Below are positions 6,328 to 14,215 of a stretch of 64,000 nucleotides of DNA, one piece after another; positions within the stretch are counted from its first letter, which is position 1, and every line of letters begins with the position of its first letter. The position numbers and the translations under genes were made by a program. Source of the stretch: a virus. The notes beneath the pieces are model-generated. The model saw only the letters and a program-made list of their open reading frames with translations. It was not told the origin of the DNA and ran no database searches. The stretch spans positions 1 through 64,000 of the IMG/VR virus record IMGVR_UViG_3300028840_008153; one strand, 5' to 3'.

Positions 6328-7241
6328 TTCGCTTTAGAGGCCCCTACAACACCAAAATCCCGTCTACCCTTGCGGAACACCAGATACTCGACGATCGTCT
6401 CACAGGACGCGCTGAGCAGGTCAATAGGGTAGGGCCAGACGTGTCGCACGGCGTGGTCGATCCAAACTTCGGGGATCGGCTCGAAATGGACGCTACGCGA
6501 CGTGCCGTTGACCCGGACACTCGACCAGCTGTCCTTCCACGTGATTGCCTCGGCGGTGAAGTAGCCGACGCGCACGTTGTAGGTCACGGCGCCGCCCTTC
6601 TTGATGAAGTACGGGAACCCCATCAGCCGGTAGGCGGGAGCCTTCAGCCTCTTCCTGACACGGTCTCCGATATAGATCTGGAGAACGCGTTGATCGGCCG
6701 CTTGCAGCGTCTTCACGGCCGAGGGACAGATTTTCAACAGGTGCACTGTCACGTCCCGCAATTTGCGATTCGGATTGAACATGTCCCGAATCCGGGTGAC
6801 ATGCTCATCGAACCCGCGCAGGTAACACCACGGACACAGCGGCGAACCGCAGCGCGTGCCCGTGAAGCCCTCCTCGTATCTGTCGGCGACCCAATGGCCC
6901 CCCGCCGGCTGGCAATTCAGCATCTGCCATGTCATCGTTTCCGGCAGCAGCTTCTTCTTAAAAAGCTCCACGACCTTGTGCTGATAGACGTATTGGAGCG
7001 CCAGAAGCGTGCTGCCGACCAGATGCCGCCAGCCCCTGTGCCGGCCCACGCGCCCTGCGTACCGGCAGTCCTGCTCGTGGTACTCGCGCAGCTGTCGCGC
7101 GGTGCTGGGCGCCTTTTTGACAAAGCTGATTGCGGGGGGAAGGGTCTTGCCGTGGGATTTTCGCCACACGGTCAGGTTGTCGATCAACCCGCCGTGTTGC
7201 GGCCAGATCTGAGAAAGGGTCCATATGAGCGGAGCAGCCAT
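6324..7241 (-). CDS. Zinc-finger protein of unknown function, 305 aa
   Basis: Residues ~130-150 hold CGSPLCPWCYLRGFDEH, a CxxxxCxxC cluster like that in some replication-initiator (Rep) proteins. I see no clear HUH or tyrosine motif, so the Rep idea is weak. Upstream are basic helices (CRYAGRVGRHRGWRHLV) suggesting nucleic-acid binding. It lies mid-operon, coupled to both neighbours. Confidence 0.6.
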   Translation of the reverse strand: MAAPLIWTLSQIWPQHGGLIDNLTVWRKSHGKTLPPAISFVKKAPSTARQLREYHEQDCRYAGRVGRHRGWRHLVGSTLLALQYVYQHKVVELFKKKLLPETMTWQMLNCQPAGGHWVADRYEEGFTGTRCGSPLCPWCYLRGFDEHVTRIRDMFNPNRKLRDVTVHLLKICPSAVKTLQAADQRVLQIYIGDRVRKRLKAPAYRLMGFPYFIKKGGAVTYNVRVGYFTAEAITWKDSWSSVRVNGTSRSVHFEPIPEVWIDHAVRHVWPYPIDLLSASCETIVEYLVFRKGRRDFGVVGASKAK

Positions 7242-7660
7242 CAGGGCTCCTGCACGGTTACCTCAAGGTCGCCCACACTGGCCAGCTCCCTGCGCATCAC
7301 CCGTCCCAGCTGCTCGCCGTTGAGCACGCGAACCTCATTCTTGCTCACCAGCATGGACCTGAGCGTGCTGCAGTCGTAGCAGAACGTCATGGACCGCTTC
7401 TCCTCGAAGAGAAGCCACTCCCCGGGCCAGAGCCTGCGGGAGACGCGCCGGAGAAGTTTGGGGTAGTCCGGCGGGTGATTGTCCCAGTAAATGGCCTCGT
7501 AGCGTGTGATGTGACCTTTCTTTTCGTTCGCCGTCAGATTCAGGAACTCGAAGTCGTTGTCCCGAGTGACGAGCTTCATGATGGCGTCCACAACGGCGTG
7601 GACGTCCCGTACCTGCGTGGAATCGGTTAACTCCAACCAGCTGCTTACGTGTCCTTGCAT
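7241..7660 (-). CDS. Hypothetical protein, 139 aa
   Basis: Soluble mixed-fold protein, no recognised motif; features include KLLRRVSRRLWPGEWLLFEE and a CYDC pair. The TGA at 7241 overlaps the next ATG. The 5' end overlaps the nucleotidyltransferase gene by 16 nt, showing tight packing. Confidence 0.6.
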   Translation of the reverse strand: MQGHVSSWLELTDSTQVRDVHAVVDAIMKLVTRDNDFEFLNLTANEKKGHITRYEAIYWDNHPPDYPKLLRRVSRRLWPGEWLLFEEKRSMTFCYDCSTLRSMLVSKNEVRVLNGEQLGRVMRRELASVGDLEVTVQEP

Positions 7661-8121
7661 CGATTCAGGATCTCCGTGCTGGAGTGCCCTGGAATGTACG
7701 GGCCTTTAAAAACGCGCCCCCCGATGGAAGGCACGAACTCCTCGCCGACGATCTTCTTGTCGGCGTAATCGCCTCCCTTGGCCAGCGCGATGGGCCGGAG
7801 GGTCTTGATGCATGCGAGCGGCGTGTCTTCTTCGAAGACCACCACGAAGTCGACCATGCGCAGCGCCAGGAGCACCATTCCCCGGTTGCTTGCCGTGTGG
7901 ACGGGACGCGACGGCCCTTTCAGCCGCGCAACCGACGCGTCACTGTTTATGGCCACGGTGATCGGGGCGCGAAGGCCCTCTCTGACGAGCGTGCGCTGGA
8001 GCCAGCAAAGAAAATTGATGTGGCCGGCGTGGATGATGTCGTAGCACCCGTTGGTGAGCGCCACGCGCCTCGATCCGAGAAAGTTGGCTAGTGATCGGGC
8101 GTCTTCCCAGTACCGCTGCAT
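7645..8121 (-). CDS. HldE/RfaE-type cytidylyltransferase-like nucleotidyltransferase, 158 aa
   Basis: This fold joins a nucleotide to a sugar or alcohol phosphate. The HxGH signature is in LTNGCYDIIHAGHINFL, followed by VAINSDASVARLKG, ALAKGGDYADKKIVG and the closing PGHSSTEIL, all matching the adenylyltransferase domain of HldE (D-glycero-beta-D-manno-heptose 1-phosphate). The length fits this single domain. The ATG at 8121 has GGGAG upstream. It could supply activated sugars to the GT cluster at 31-35 kb, or alter host LPS; both are inference. Confidence 0.85.
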   Translation of the reverse strand: MQRYWEDARSLANFLGSRRVALTNGCYDIIHAGHINFLCWLQRTLVREGLRAPITVAINSDASVARLKGPSRPVHTASNRGMVLLALRMVDFVVVFEEDTPLACIKTLRPIALAKGGDYADKKIVGEEFVPSIGGRVFKGPYIPGHSSTEILNRCKDT

Positions 8122-8432
8122 GACGGGCTCCCTGTTTCTGATTTCACTTGGGAACCGAGCCGCACCAGCATGCTGCCGAGAATAACGCCGAGCTGTCCCA
8201 TGTAGTTGGTCAGCGCCTTGAGCATGGCAATCAGTTCGGCGGGACCGGGATTGCGCGGACGCCACCAGCCGTTGGGAAGATCGCTCTCAAAGCTCCAGTC
8301 CACCACGATGGTGACGGACCGGACCTCCGGGATCTCCAAGAGGCTGTCGGCGGCAGCCTGGGCCAACCGGGACGCTTTCTCGTCTATGCGTTCATTCTGA
8401 GGGCTCGCTTCCTCCTTCCGTGACTCTGTCAT
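8088..8432 (-). CDS. Hypothetical protein, 114 aa
   Basis: N-terminal charged helix (ERIDEKASRLAQAAADSL), a beta-rich centre (RSVTIVVDWSFES) and a C-terminal helical hairpin (ELIAMLKALTNYMGQLGVIL). Two adjacent ATGs follow AAGGAGGT; the second (8432) has the better spacing. It overlaps the nucleotidyltransferase by 34 nt. Function unknown. Confidence 0.6.
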   Translation of the reverse strand: MTESRKEEASPQNERIDEKASRLAQAAADSLLEIPEVRSVTIVVDWSFESDLPNGWWRPRNPGPAELIAMLKALTNYMGQLGVILGSMLVRLGSQVKSETGSPSCSGTGKTPDH

Positions 8433-8820
8433 CATTACCTCCTTGGGCAAGAAGATCAAGACTATCAACGTCGCTTTGCAGATCTTTCTCCACCCGTGGC
8501 GTGCGGCAGTGTTTATACAGCACGTCGTTGAGAAGGTTGGACAACCGCGTCACGGCAAAGGAAAGCGGTATGAGGGCGAGAAACTGGTATCCGTGGAGGT
8601 CCTGCCACAAGAGCAACACCAGCAAAACGTATGGTGTCCAGTAGCTGAGGCAGAACGGGCAAAGGAAAAGTGCCGGGAAGAAACCTTCCTTGGTTTCGAA
8701 CCAGGACCGGAAGCGCGCGAAGATCTCGCCGTGGCGAGCCGCCTCGATCACCGCACAGTTGGCGAACGCGACGATCACCGCAGCGATGAGACATTCACTC
8801 AAGCTCACCGAAAACCTCAT
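8392..8820 (-). CDS. DUF1360-like integral membrane protein, 142 aa
   Basis: Three hydrophobic segments are visible (around LIAAVIVAFANCAVIEA, WTPYVLLVLLLW and FLALIPLSFAVT). The cysteine motif FLCPFCLSYWTPYV between the first two is the signature I associate with DUF1360 membrane proteins found in bacteria and phages. The C-terminal tail is acidic and soluble. The start at 8820 drops a non-helical extension; the ribosome site is weak. Role unknown. Confidence 0.7.
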   Translation of the reverse strand: MRFSVSLSECLIAAVIVAFANCAVIEAARHGEIFARFRSWFETKEGFFPALFLCPFCLSYWTPYVLLVLLLWQDLHGYQFLALIPLSFAVTRLSNLLNDVLYKHCRTPRVEKDLQSDVDSLDLLAQGGNDDRVTEGGSEPSE

Positions 8821-9034
8821 CTGCCGTCTTTTCGGGAATGTAGGGCTGCCGTTCCTCGTCGGGGACGGCAACGACATGTTCGTCGGGTCCGTCCGCCTCC
8901 ACGAGACAGGGGAGGGGGACGACGGGTCTGAAATGCGATAAGAGATTGTGGCCGAAGAACTTTGATCGGTGCCTCTGAGGCGCGACGATGCGCGAACGTT
9001 CGAGGAACCCTGCAGAACTTCTGGATATGTTCAT
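8795..9034 (-). CDS. Small hypothetical protein, 79 aa
   Basis: The ATG at 9034 follows a strong AGAGGTGA site and is the first open frame after the promoter at 9.1 kb. The N-terminus is basic, the C-terminus acidic (DEERQPYIPEKTADEVFGEL), and it overlaps the membrane-protein gene by 26 nt. An alternative GTG-started frame at 9083 begins convincingly but degrades into Arg/Gly-rich sequence, so a frameshift relationship is possible. Confidence 0.5.
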   Translation of the reverse strand: MNISRSSAGFLERSRIVAPQRHRSKFFGHNLLSHFRPVVPLPCLVEADGPDEHVVAVPDEERQPYIPEKTADEVFGELE

Positions 9035-9088
9035 CAGTCACCTCTATAATGAACACGCGGTCGAGTTCGGGCGCCAAACCCACGTGTC

Positions 9089-9117
9089 ATTATAGGGTCG
9101 CCGGACTCATTAGGCAA
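9089..9117 (-). promoter_or_regulatory. Sigma70-type promoter for the leftward operon
   Basis: Minus strand: -35 TTGCCT (9112-9117), 17-bp spacer, -10 TATAAT (9089-9094). The start would fall near 9082, ahead of the gene at 9034. A second TATAAT lies on the plus strand at 9045-9050; the two sit in an inverted repeat (CTATAATGA/TCATTATAG, 9044-9095). The plus-strand copy has no good -35 box. Confidence 0.6.
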
Positions 9118-9226
9118 GACCGGCAGCCATGCGGTCCCCAATCTCTTTGGCGACCATGCCGACCAGCGTCTGAAGCGCTGAGAAGAGCATGACAGCCAAC
9201 GATCGGAAGAACTCAACAATGGTCAT
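9110..9226 (-). CDS. Tiny putative membrane peptide, 38 aa
   Basis: A 38-codon frame begins TIVEFFRSLAVMLFSALQTL, one hydrophobic segment followed by a basic amphipathic end. A strong GGAGGT lies 5 nt before the ATG at 9226. Its start overlaps the start of the terminase gene on the other strand, and it lies upstream of the leftward promoter, so it would need its own transcript. It may be real or a chance frame. Confidence 0.35.
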   Translation of the reverse strand: MTIVEFFRSLAVMLFSALQTLVGMVAKEIGDRMAAGLA

Positions 9227-11048
9227 GATGACCTCCACTTCTGATACTGAACTCACCTCATACAAGAACATCGCCCGGCTCAGAGAAGAGATGAATGCCG
9301 GGCAGCCGGTTGACGAGTTGACCGCTCTCAAGACCTTCGTGGACTTCTACAAGACCAGGCCCGACACGCTCGTGCCGATCCTGGGCCTGCTCAACTTGAA
9401 AGGCCGGCCGTACTCGCTCAGGGATCATTTTGCAATGGAGCCGCTGTTCAAACTGCGGCTCCCCCGGCGGATGCTGTTCATGTGTGGCCGCCAGATCAGC
9501 AAATCGACTTCACTGGCGGCTTCCGGCATTCTGCGCGCGGCGTGTCAGCCGCATTTGTCAACGCTCGTGATAACGCCGCGCTTCGAGCAGTTGCGCCGGC
9601 TTTCGTCCAATTACTTCGCCCCCTTCATGACCAAAAGTCCCATCGTTAACGTCATGACGGATGAAAGTTGTACGAAACAGGTCCTCCAGCGGACCTTCTC
9701 GAACGGTTCCTCGGTTTTCTTCAGCTTTGCGTTCTTGGACTGCGATCGGGTCCGGGGGCTCAGTTGTGATTGGATCGACTACGACGAGGTGCAGGATCTG
9801 GATTACGAATTCCTTCCGATCATTCACGAATGCATGTCGGCCTCCAAGCTGCGGATGTCCCTCTACTCCGGTACGCCGAAGACACTGGACAACACCATCC
9901 AGGCGCTGTGGGAGGAATCCTCCCAGGCCCAGTGGGTCATCCCGTGCAGCTTGTGCGGAAAGTGGAACATGGCCACGGTGCATGAAGACCTTCTCAAAAT
10001 GATCGGCAGAAAGACCTTGGTGTGTGCGAAATGCCAGCGCCCGATCAATGCGCGCGCGGGACACTGGTATCACACGGTCAAGGCGAATATGGCCAAGTTT
10101 CAGGCTTACCACATCCCCCAGCCCATAATGCCCATGCACTATGAGGATTCGGAGAAGTGGGGCGAGCTGATTGACAAGCGTGACGGTAAGAACAATTACG
10201 ATCAGGCGCGGTTCTACAATGAGGTCCTTGGTGAAAGCTGCGACGTTGGAAACAAGCTGGTCACGATCACGGACATCAAGAAGGCTTCACGTTTGGGCGT
10301 TAATGACCTTGAGAAATGCATTGACGAGTTTCGACGTTGTAACGTTAGGGTGCTGGGAGTCGACTGGGGCGGCGGCGGGGAGGACGAGGTCTCCTTCACC
10401 ACGGCTGCGCTGGTCGGACTCCGGTCGGACGGGAAAATCGGATGTTCCTACGCGGTCCGCTTCCACGCGGGGTTCACCCACGATGAAGAGGCCCGGGCAC
10501 TGTTGCGGTTGTTCAAGGAGGGCGCCTGCCACTACTTCGCCCATGACTACGGCGGATCGGGAAGCGTGCGCGAGACCCTGATGATCCAGGCGGGCCTGCC
10601 GATCGACCGCATCGTCAACTTCATGTATGTCCGGGCGACCGCCCGGAACATGGTCCACTGGAAGCCCCCGCACGCCGGTGAGATGCGCGGGTACTTCGCG
10701 CTGGACAAGGCCCGCTCTCTGGTGCTGCAGGCCACCTGCATCAAGGGCAACGTGATCTGGCTGCCCGAGTACGAATCGAGCAAGAACGTCACCCACGATC
10801 TGCTGGCGCTGCTCGAAGACAAGCACGAGATGCCGAAGGGGGCCGATATCTACCTCGTGCGCAAGCAGCCCAAACTCCCCGATGATTTCGCGCATGCGCT
10901 CAATTATGGCTGCGTGGCTATCTGGCACATGACCAAGCGCTACCCGGACCTGAGTTCGATCCAGGGGATCAAACTGACGTCCCAGCAGCTGAGCCTGTCC
11001 TCGCCGCCCGACATGGAGGCGCTCCGCCGCACGTTGCCGCAGGAGTGA
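9219..11048 (+). CDS. Terminase large subunit, GpA-type, 609 aa
   Basis: This packaging motor translocates DNA into proheads and cuts it. The ATPase half has a variant Walker A (CGRQISKST, residues ~85-95) and Walker B (WIDYDEVQ, ~185). A zinc-ribbon insertion follows (CSLCGKWN...CAKCQRP), as in lambda GpA relatives. The nuclease half has VLGVDWGGGG (~380), HDYGGSG (~445) and a late DDFAHALNY acidic site. The length is normal. ATG 9219 has GGAAGA 8 nt upstream; ATG 9189 and 9225 are alternatives. Unlike most neighbours it is on the plus strand. Confidence 0.92.
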   Translation: MVMMTSTSDTELTSYKNIARLREEMNAGQPVDELTALKTFVDFYKTRPDTLVPILGLLNLKGRPYSLRDHFAMEPLFKLRLPRRMLFMCGRQISKSTSLAASGILRAACQPHLSTLVITPRFEQLRRLSSNYFAPFMTKSPIVNVMTDESCTKQVLQRTFSNGSSVFFSFAFLDCDRVRGLSCDWIDYDEVQDLDYEFLPIIHECMSASKLRMSLYSGTPKTLDNTIQALWEESSQAQWVIPCSLCGKWNMATVHEDLLKMIGRKTLVCAKCQRPINARAGHWYHTVKANMAKFQAYHIPQPIMPMHYEDSEKWGELIDKRDGKNNYDQARFYNEVLGESCDVGNKLVTITDIKKASRLGVNDLEKCIDEFRRCNVRVLGVDWGGGGEDEVSFTTAALVGLRSDGKIGCSYAVRFHAGFTHDEEARALLRLFKEGACHYFAHDYGGSGSVRETLMIQAGLPIDRIVNFMYVRATARNMVHWKPPHAGEMRGYFALDKARSLVLQATCIKGNVIWLPEYESSKNVTHDLLALLEDKHEMPKGADIYLVRKQPKLPDDFAHALNYGCVAIWHMTKRYPDLSSIQGIKLTSQQLSLSSPPDMEALRRTLPQE

Positions 11049-11069
11049 TTTCGGAACCGGTTCCCAAAT
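11049..11069. promoter_or_regulatory. Operator-like palindrome, copy 1
   Basis: TTTCGGAACCGGTTCCCAA: the 12-bp core GGAACCGGTTCC (11053-11064) is a perfect palindrome, starting 5 nt after the terminase stop. It is one of five related sites in the window (also near 15474, 29010, 40753 and 58912). Confidence 0.45.
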
Positions 11070-11091
11070 AGCTAAGGAAAATCAGAGGCCC

Positions 11092-11115
11092 GCCCTGGTG
11101 CCGGAGCACCAGGGC
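11092..11115. terminator. Hairpin between convergent terminase and zinc-protein genes
   Basis: A perfect 10-bp stem GCCCTGGTGC/GCACCAGGGC with loop CGGA lies between the convergent terminase and the gene ending at 11168. On the minus strand it is followed after a few bases by a T-rich TGATTTTCCTTAGC. It may end transcription from either side. Confidence 0.55.
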
Positions 11116-11167
11116 AAGCCCTGCTGCATTATCGGACGACATTGAGTCTTGCCTACTCTGCTCCCTA

Positions 11168-11368
11168 TTAAGCGGCTTTTTTGCACTCGTCGCACAAAGG
11201 GCCTTCCTCCGAACAGCTCCAGCCCATGCGCTCGGCGTCACGGGCGAGGATGTCGGCAGCGCTTTCTCCGGGGTCTCCCAGGCGAAGACCGCCGCAGCGC
11301 GTGCAGCATATGAGATTGTCCTCATCGCCGACTTTTACGAACTTTCGCAACTTCGTGGCCTCGCACAT
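11168..11368 (-). CDS. Small double zinc-ribbon protein, 66 aa
   Basis: Cysteine pairs CCTRC and CDEC, with two further cysteines (MCEA, WSCSEE), suggest one or two zinc sites. The ribosome leader CAGGAGAAACAAA recurs before other small genes of this region. Convergent with the terminase. No specific family recognised. Confidence 0.65.
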   Translation of the reverse strand: MCEATKLRKFVKVGDEDNLICCTRCGGLRLGDPGESAADILARDAERMGWSCSEEGPLCDECKKAA

Positions 11369-11401
11369 TTTGTTTCTCCTGACTACCCCTGAGGGTTAAA
11401 G

Positions 11402-11440
11402 GAAAGAAAAACTTGCCCCGGCGCGAGAACGCGCCGGGGC
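11402..11440 (-). terminator. Rho-independent terminator
   Basis: On the minus strand an 11-bp GC stem GCCCCGGCGCG/CGCGCCGGGGC with loop TTCT is followed by AAGTTTTTCTTT. It closes the unit containing the gene ending at 11464. Confidence 0.85.
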
Positions 11441-11463
11441 GTGTTGCCACCGACGAGGTTGGT

Positions 11464-11832
11464 TCAGGAGCGGCTGAAGCAGTGTCCACGCGCGCCGCTG
11501 GAGAAATTGCGGCTGCGGCGGGCTTCGTTCAGATCGTCCTCCAGATCCGTCGGCCAGGCCCAGGAGCCGCCGCGCCGGGTGCAGCGCAGGCTGGTTGCCA
11601 GGGCGTCGTAGCCGATGTCGAAGAGCCGGCCAAAGTGGTCGCGCTCCTTGCGCGCCTTTTCGCCGCGCTCGCTGAAGACGCCGGAGCGCCGGTATTCGTC
11701 GTTGGCGCGAGTGGCCATCCGAACGATCAGCTTGAGCTTCTCCACCTTGGCTCGCGCGCTGACGTTGGCGCCGACGATGTAGTTGCGCACCTCACGTTCC
11801 GAAGTCCTGGGGGAGATCACGAAAGTGCCCAT
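11464..11832 (-). CDS. Basic hypothetical protein, 122 aa
   Basis: Mostly helical, Arg-rich protein (KVEKLKLIVRMATRANDEYR) with a few cysteines near the end. No family recognised. It is transcribed from the long leader upstream (11833-12201) and ends at a strong terminator. Confidence 0.6.
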   Translation of the reverse strand: MGTFVISPRTSEREVRNYIVGANVSARAKVEKLKLIVRMATRANDEYRRSGVFSERGEKARKERDHFGRLFDIGYDALATSLRCTRRGGSWAWPTDLEDDLNEARRSRNFSSGARGHCFSRS

Positions 11833-12201
11833 CTTACGTCCTTTCTAAGCAGCACCAGGGATAAGCGCCGCCATTTGGAATGCAGGCCCGATGGCGAGAA
11901 CTCCACTTCACCGGACCCGACTTGTTCTTGTTTCCCGGCCGGAACACCCGCACCGGGTCCTGATTTCAACTTGACCCGCTCACGAGCGCACACCGATCAG
12001 CGCCGCTTCCCGCTCACCTCCGTGGTTGGAGCCGGGAGAGATCGATCACTGGCAGATCCGTTTCATCGAAGGTCCGCCGCCCGCATCCGTGGTTGGGGCC
12101 GGCCGAAGCGATCGAGTCCAAGGTCGCCGTGAGTCAGGTCGGGGAGTCCAGATAATTCATCGTGTGTACTTCATACTAGCACGTTTTTGCACGTTTTTTA
12201 G
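11833..12201. other. 370-nt gene-free leader region
   Basis: I see no convincing frame on either strand. Two near-copies of TCCGTGGTTGGRGCCGG lie about 70 nt apart (near 12020 and 12088). Near 12165-12200 the minus strand reads GCTAAAAAA, 15 nt, TAGTAT, a promoter-like arrangement repeated near 13060-13095. A short direct repeat ACGTGC lies between the boxes. Confidence 0.45.
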
Positions 12202-12525
12202 CTACGCAGCGGCTGCCTGCGCCTGCTCGGTGGGAATGTCGAAGAGCTTGCACACCGCGTAACGGGCGTGATCGCCCGCATTGAGCAGTGCATAGGAACA
12301 CGAGAAAATGGCTATCCCGCAAGCGAATCCGGCCAGAAGGCCAACGGCCGGCCACATCACGTGGATGCTATGCAGAATGGTCACGGCGATCGAGGCCCAG
12401 CCCAGCGCGCAGGCGCCACTGACCAAAACCTCGTCAGTCTTGCTGTTGGGCTCGGCCCACAGGGACGACACCAGTGTGATTCCGGCGGCGACGAACAGGA
12501 TTGCAGCGAGAAGAGGTGCGGGCAT
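12202..12525 (-). CDS. Small integral membrane protein, 107 aa
   Basis: Three hydrophobic stretches are evident (LLAAILFVAAGITLVSSLW; ALGWASIAVTILHSI; AVGLLAGFACGIAIFSC), with an Ala-rich tail. The ATG at 12525 sits behind CAGGAGAAACAAA, the shared leader of this cluster. It follows another membrane protein gene. Holin-like or envelope roles are possible, but no family is recognised. Confidence 0.65.
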   Translation of the reverse strand: MPAPLLAAILFVAAGITLVSSLWAEPNSKTDEVLVSGACALGWASIAVTILHSIHVMWPAVGLLAGFACGIAIFSCSYALLNAGDHARYAVCKLFDIPTEQAQAAAA

Positions 12526-12593
12526 TTTGTTTCTCCTGGTTAGAAAGAGGCGGAAAGGGCGAGGGGCCAGCCGAAACCGGCCCCGAGAAAAAC

Positions 12594-12986
12594 TTAATTC
12601 CAAGCGTATCGGGCGTGTCTGACTGCTTGTGCTGCGATGGAGCGCGACGGCGGCACGACCTCAAGTTTGGGAGCCGACGTCAAGACCCAAACGATCGACT
12701 GTGCGAATGTTGACAGGAGCGGGACGCCTACAACAACAAAACCGAGAATGACCCCGATGATACCCACCGTGGCCAGAACGGCCGAGAAGCCGGACACCAC
12801 AGCAAGCACCTGAAGAGCGCCCAACGTGAAAAACCTCAAAGCAAGATACGCGGCAAAGGTGCCGATCGCTGCCGCAACCGCGCGGGCCAGCGTCTGCCAA
12901 CCCTGAACGTTCTCAACGACCCACAGGCCGCCGAGTACCAGCGCCGCCACGGCGGCACAAATCAGCGAGACGATGAAAGGACTCAT
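12594..12986 (-). CDS. Four-segment membrane protein, 130 aa
   Basis: Hydrophobic segments: FIVSLICAAVAALVLGGLW, an Ala-rich second, LGALQVLAVVSGFSAVLATV and IIGVILGFVVVGVPLL. The tail is short and basic. An AACAGGAGAAACATA leader precedes the ATG. A GC hairpin (GGGGCC/GGCCCC, 12563-12584) lies between it and the next membrane protein gene. Not recognised; may work with its neighbours in the cell envelope. Confidence 0.65.
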   Translation of the reverse strand: MSPFIVSLICAAVAALVLGGLWVVENVQGWQTLARAVAAAIGTFAAYLALRFFTLGALQVLAVVSGFSAVLATVGIIGVILGFVVVGVPLLSTFAQSIVWVLTSAPKLEVVPPSRSIAAQAVRHARYAWN

Positions 12987-13123
12987 TATGTTTCTCCTGT
13001 TTAACAGCGGGAAACCGACCCGAGCACGAGGCCGGTTTCCCGTAGGGAAATGTACGTGTGCTCTATGGGATACTACCTCGTTTGAGCCCTTTTTTTAGCC
13101 TTTTGAGGCCCGGCCAAAACGGG
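12987..13123 (-). promoter_or_regulatory. Leader with 10-bp hairpin and promoter-like boxes
   Basis: A perfect stem CGGGAAACCG/CGGTTTCCCG (13008-13017 with 13033-13042) stands just upstream of the ribosome site of the 12986 gene. Further upstream on the minus strand is GCTAAAAAA-15 nt-TAGTAT, matching the layout near 12180. The hairpin could mask or stabilise the leader. Confidence 0.4.
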
Positions 13124-13690
13124 TCAGGAAACGGCCGGCACCCCCTTCGTGATGCCGGGAATGCCGGTGTTGATGACATCGGAGACCAGCTGCTTGGCGT
13201 CCGCTTCCTTCTTCTTCCAGAGGCGCGTGACTGCCGCAAAACTAAGAAGGTTGTACGACGCGATCAGCGACTGGTAGAGCGCGTTTGCCGACAGCGTCCC
13301 GATCAGGATTCTCATCCCCCAGGTGGTCAGCTCCCGCAGATTGGCAGCGATGTTGTGCGCCACGAAAAACCCGCAGAAGATCACGGCGATGCAGGCCACG
13401 ACATCGCTGACCGGCACGTTCCCGTAGAGCCTCGCCCGCTTGCAGGGGAACAAGGGGAAGAAGTGGTGGACCAGCATGGCGATCATGCCGCTCAGGGCGA
13501 ACGTTCCGACACCGGCGCCCCAGTGCAGAATCTTGGCGGGAATCTCGCCGACGTTGTCCTTCACCAGCGTGAGCAGGTTCGGGACGACCAGAAGCCAGAA
13601 GGCCGCAAACAGCACGGCGACTGACATGTATGCCGGGATCACGTAGATGGCCGGCAGGTAAGAGCACAGGTTGAACAGGAATCCAAACAT
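13124..13690 (-). CDS. Multi-spanning membrane protein, 188 aa
   Basis: At least four hydrophobic segments (FLFNLCSYLPAIYVIPAYM; VAVLFAAFWLLVVPNLL; GVGTFALSGMIAMLVHHFF; VVACIAVIFCGFFVAHNI), then a charged tail. The ATG at 13690 has AAAGGGGGT upstream. It is the third membrane protein of the cluster. Function unknown. Confidence 0.65.
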   Translation of the reverse strand: MFGFLFNLCSYLPAIYVIPAYMSVAVLFAAFWLLVVPNLLTLVKDNVGEIPAKILHWGAGVGTFALSGMIAMLVHHFFPLFPCKRARLYGNVPVSDVVACIAVIFCGFFVAHNIAANLRELTTWGMRILIGTLSANALYQSLIASYNLLSFAAVTRLWKKKEADAKQLVSDVINTGIPGITKGVPAVS

Positions 13691-13733
13691 AGGACCCCCT
13701 TTCATTAGAGTTGACGAAAAGTCAGAAGCCCGA

Positions 13734-14132
13734 TTACCGGCCCTCCAACACTGATGTTTTTGCCGCCTCAAAGAGGCGCACGAAGCCCTGCGGAGAAAGC
13801 AGGGTCCGCGTTTTCATGTGGGTCGCCATGTTGCTGTACGCCTGCATGGCGCACGCGAGAGCGACGTAGCTGCCCATCGCTTCATGTTGAAGCTCTGACA
13901 GCTTTTTGTGTGCGGAGCCGACCGGCTCCATCTCCTCCAACGACTCTTTGGCCACCTCGAAATAAAGCTGGCCCTGGCTGACCATCTTCAGGTACTTCGG
14001 CCAGCATTTGCTGGAGAAGTCCAAGAGCTGTTGACGAGTACGGATCTCAGAAAGACCCGAGTACAGCTCACGGCCTGCCCTCTCAAACAGCCCTTTTGCC
14101 GCCTCGAACTGAAACCTGATCTCCGTGCTCAT
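13734..14132 (-). CDS. Helical soluble protein, 132 aa
   Basis: Predicted mainly helical (QFEAAKGLFERAGRELYSGL; LEEMEPVGSAHKKLSELQHE), with no hydrophobic segment or metal site. It starts divergently from the spanin candidate, about 80 nt apart, so the gap between them may hold promoters for both. Function unknown. Confidence 0.6.
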   Translation of the reverse strand: MSTEIRFQFEAAKGLFERAGRELYSGLSEIRTRQQLLDFSSKCWPKYLKMVSQGQLYFEVAKESLEEMEPVGSAHKKLSELQHEAMGSYVALACAMQAYSNMATHMKTRTLLSPQGFVRLFEAAKTSVLEGR

Positions 14133-14215
14133 TCCACACCTCCTGAAAGAGTTAGTAAAAACCGGTCCAGCAAGGTATTGTAACCCGAAAGAGGACTTGA
14201 TTTAGGAGCCCGCAA

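Noticed and set aside
8817-9083. 88-codon frame with GTG start overlapping the 79-aa gene
   Set aside because: Good first 25 residues but then Arg/Pro/Gly-rich; the alternative frame has the stronger ribosome site and a sensible C-terminus.
9034-9219. 61-codon frame between the terminase and the leftward operon
   Set aside because: Trp/Arg/Ser-rich shadow; only its final codons carry the ribosome site of the 79-aa gene.
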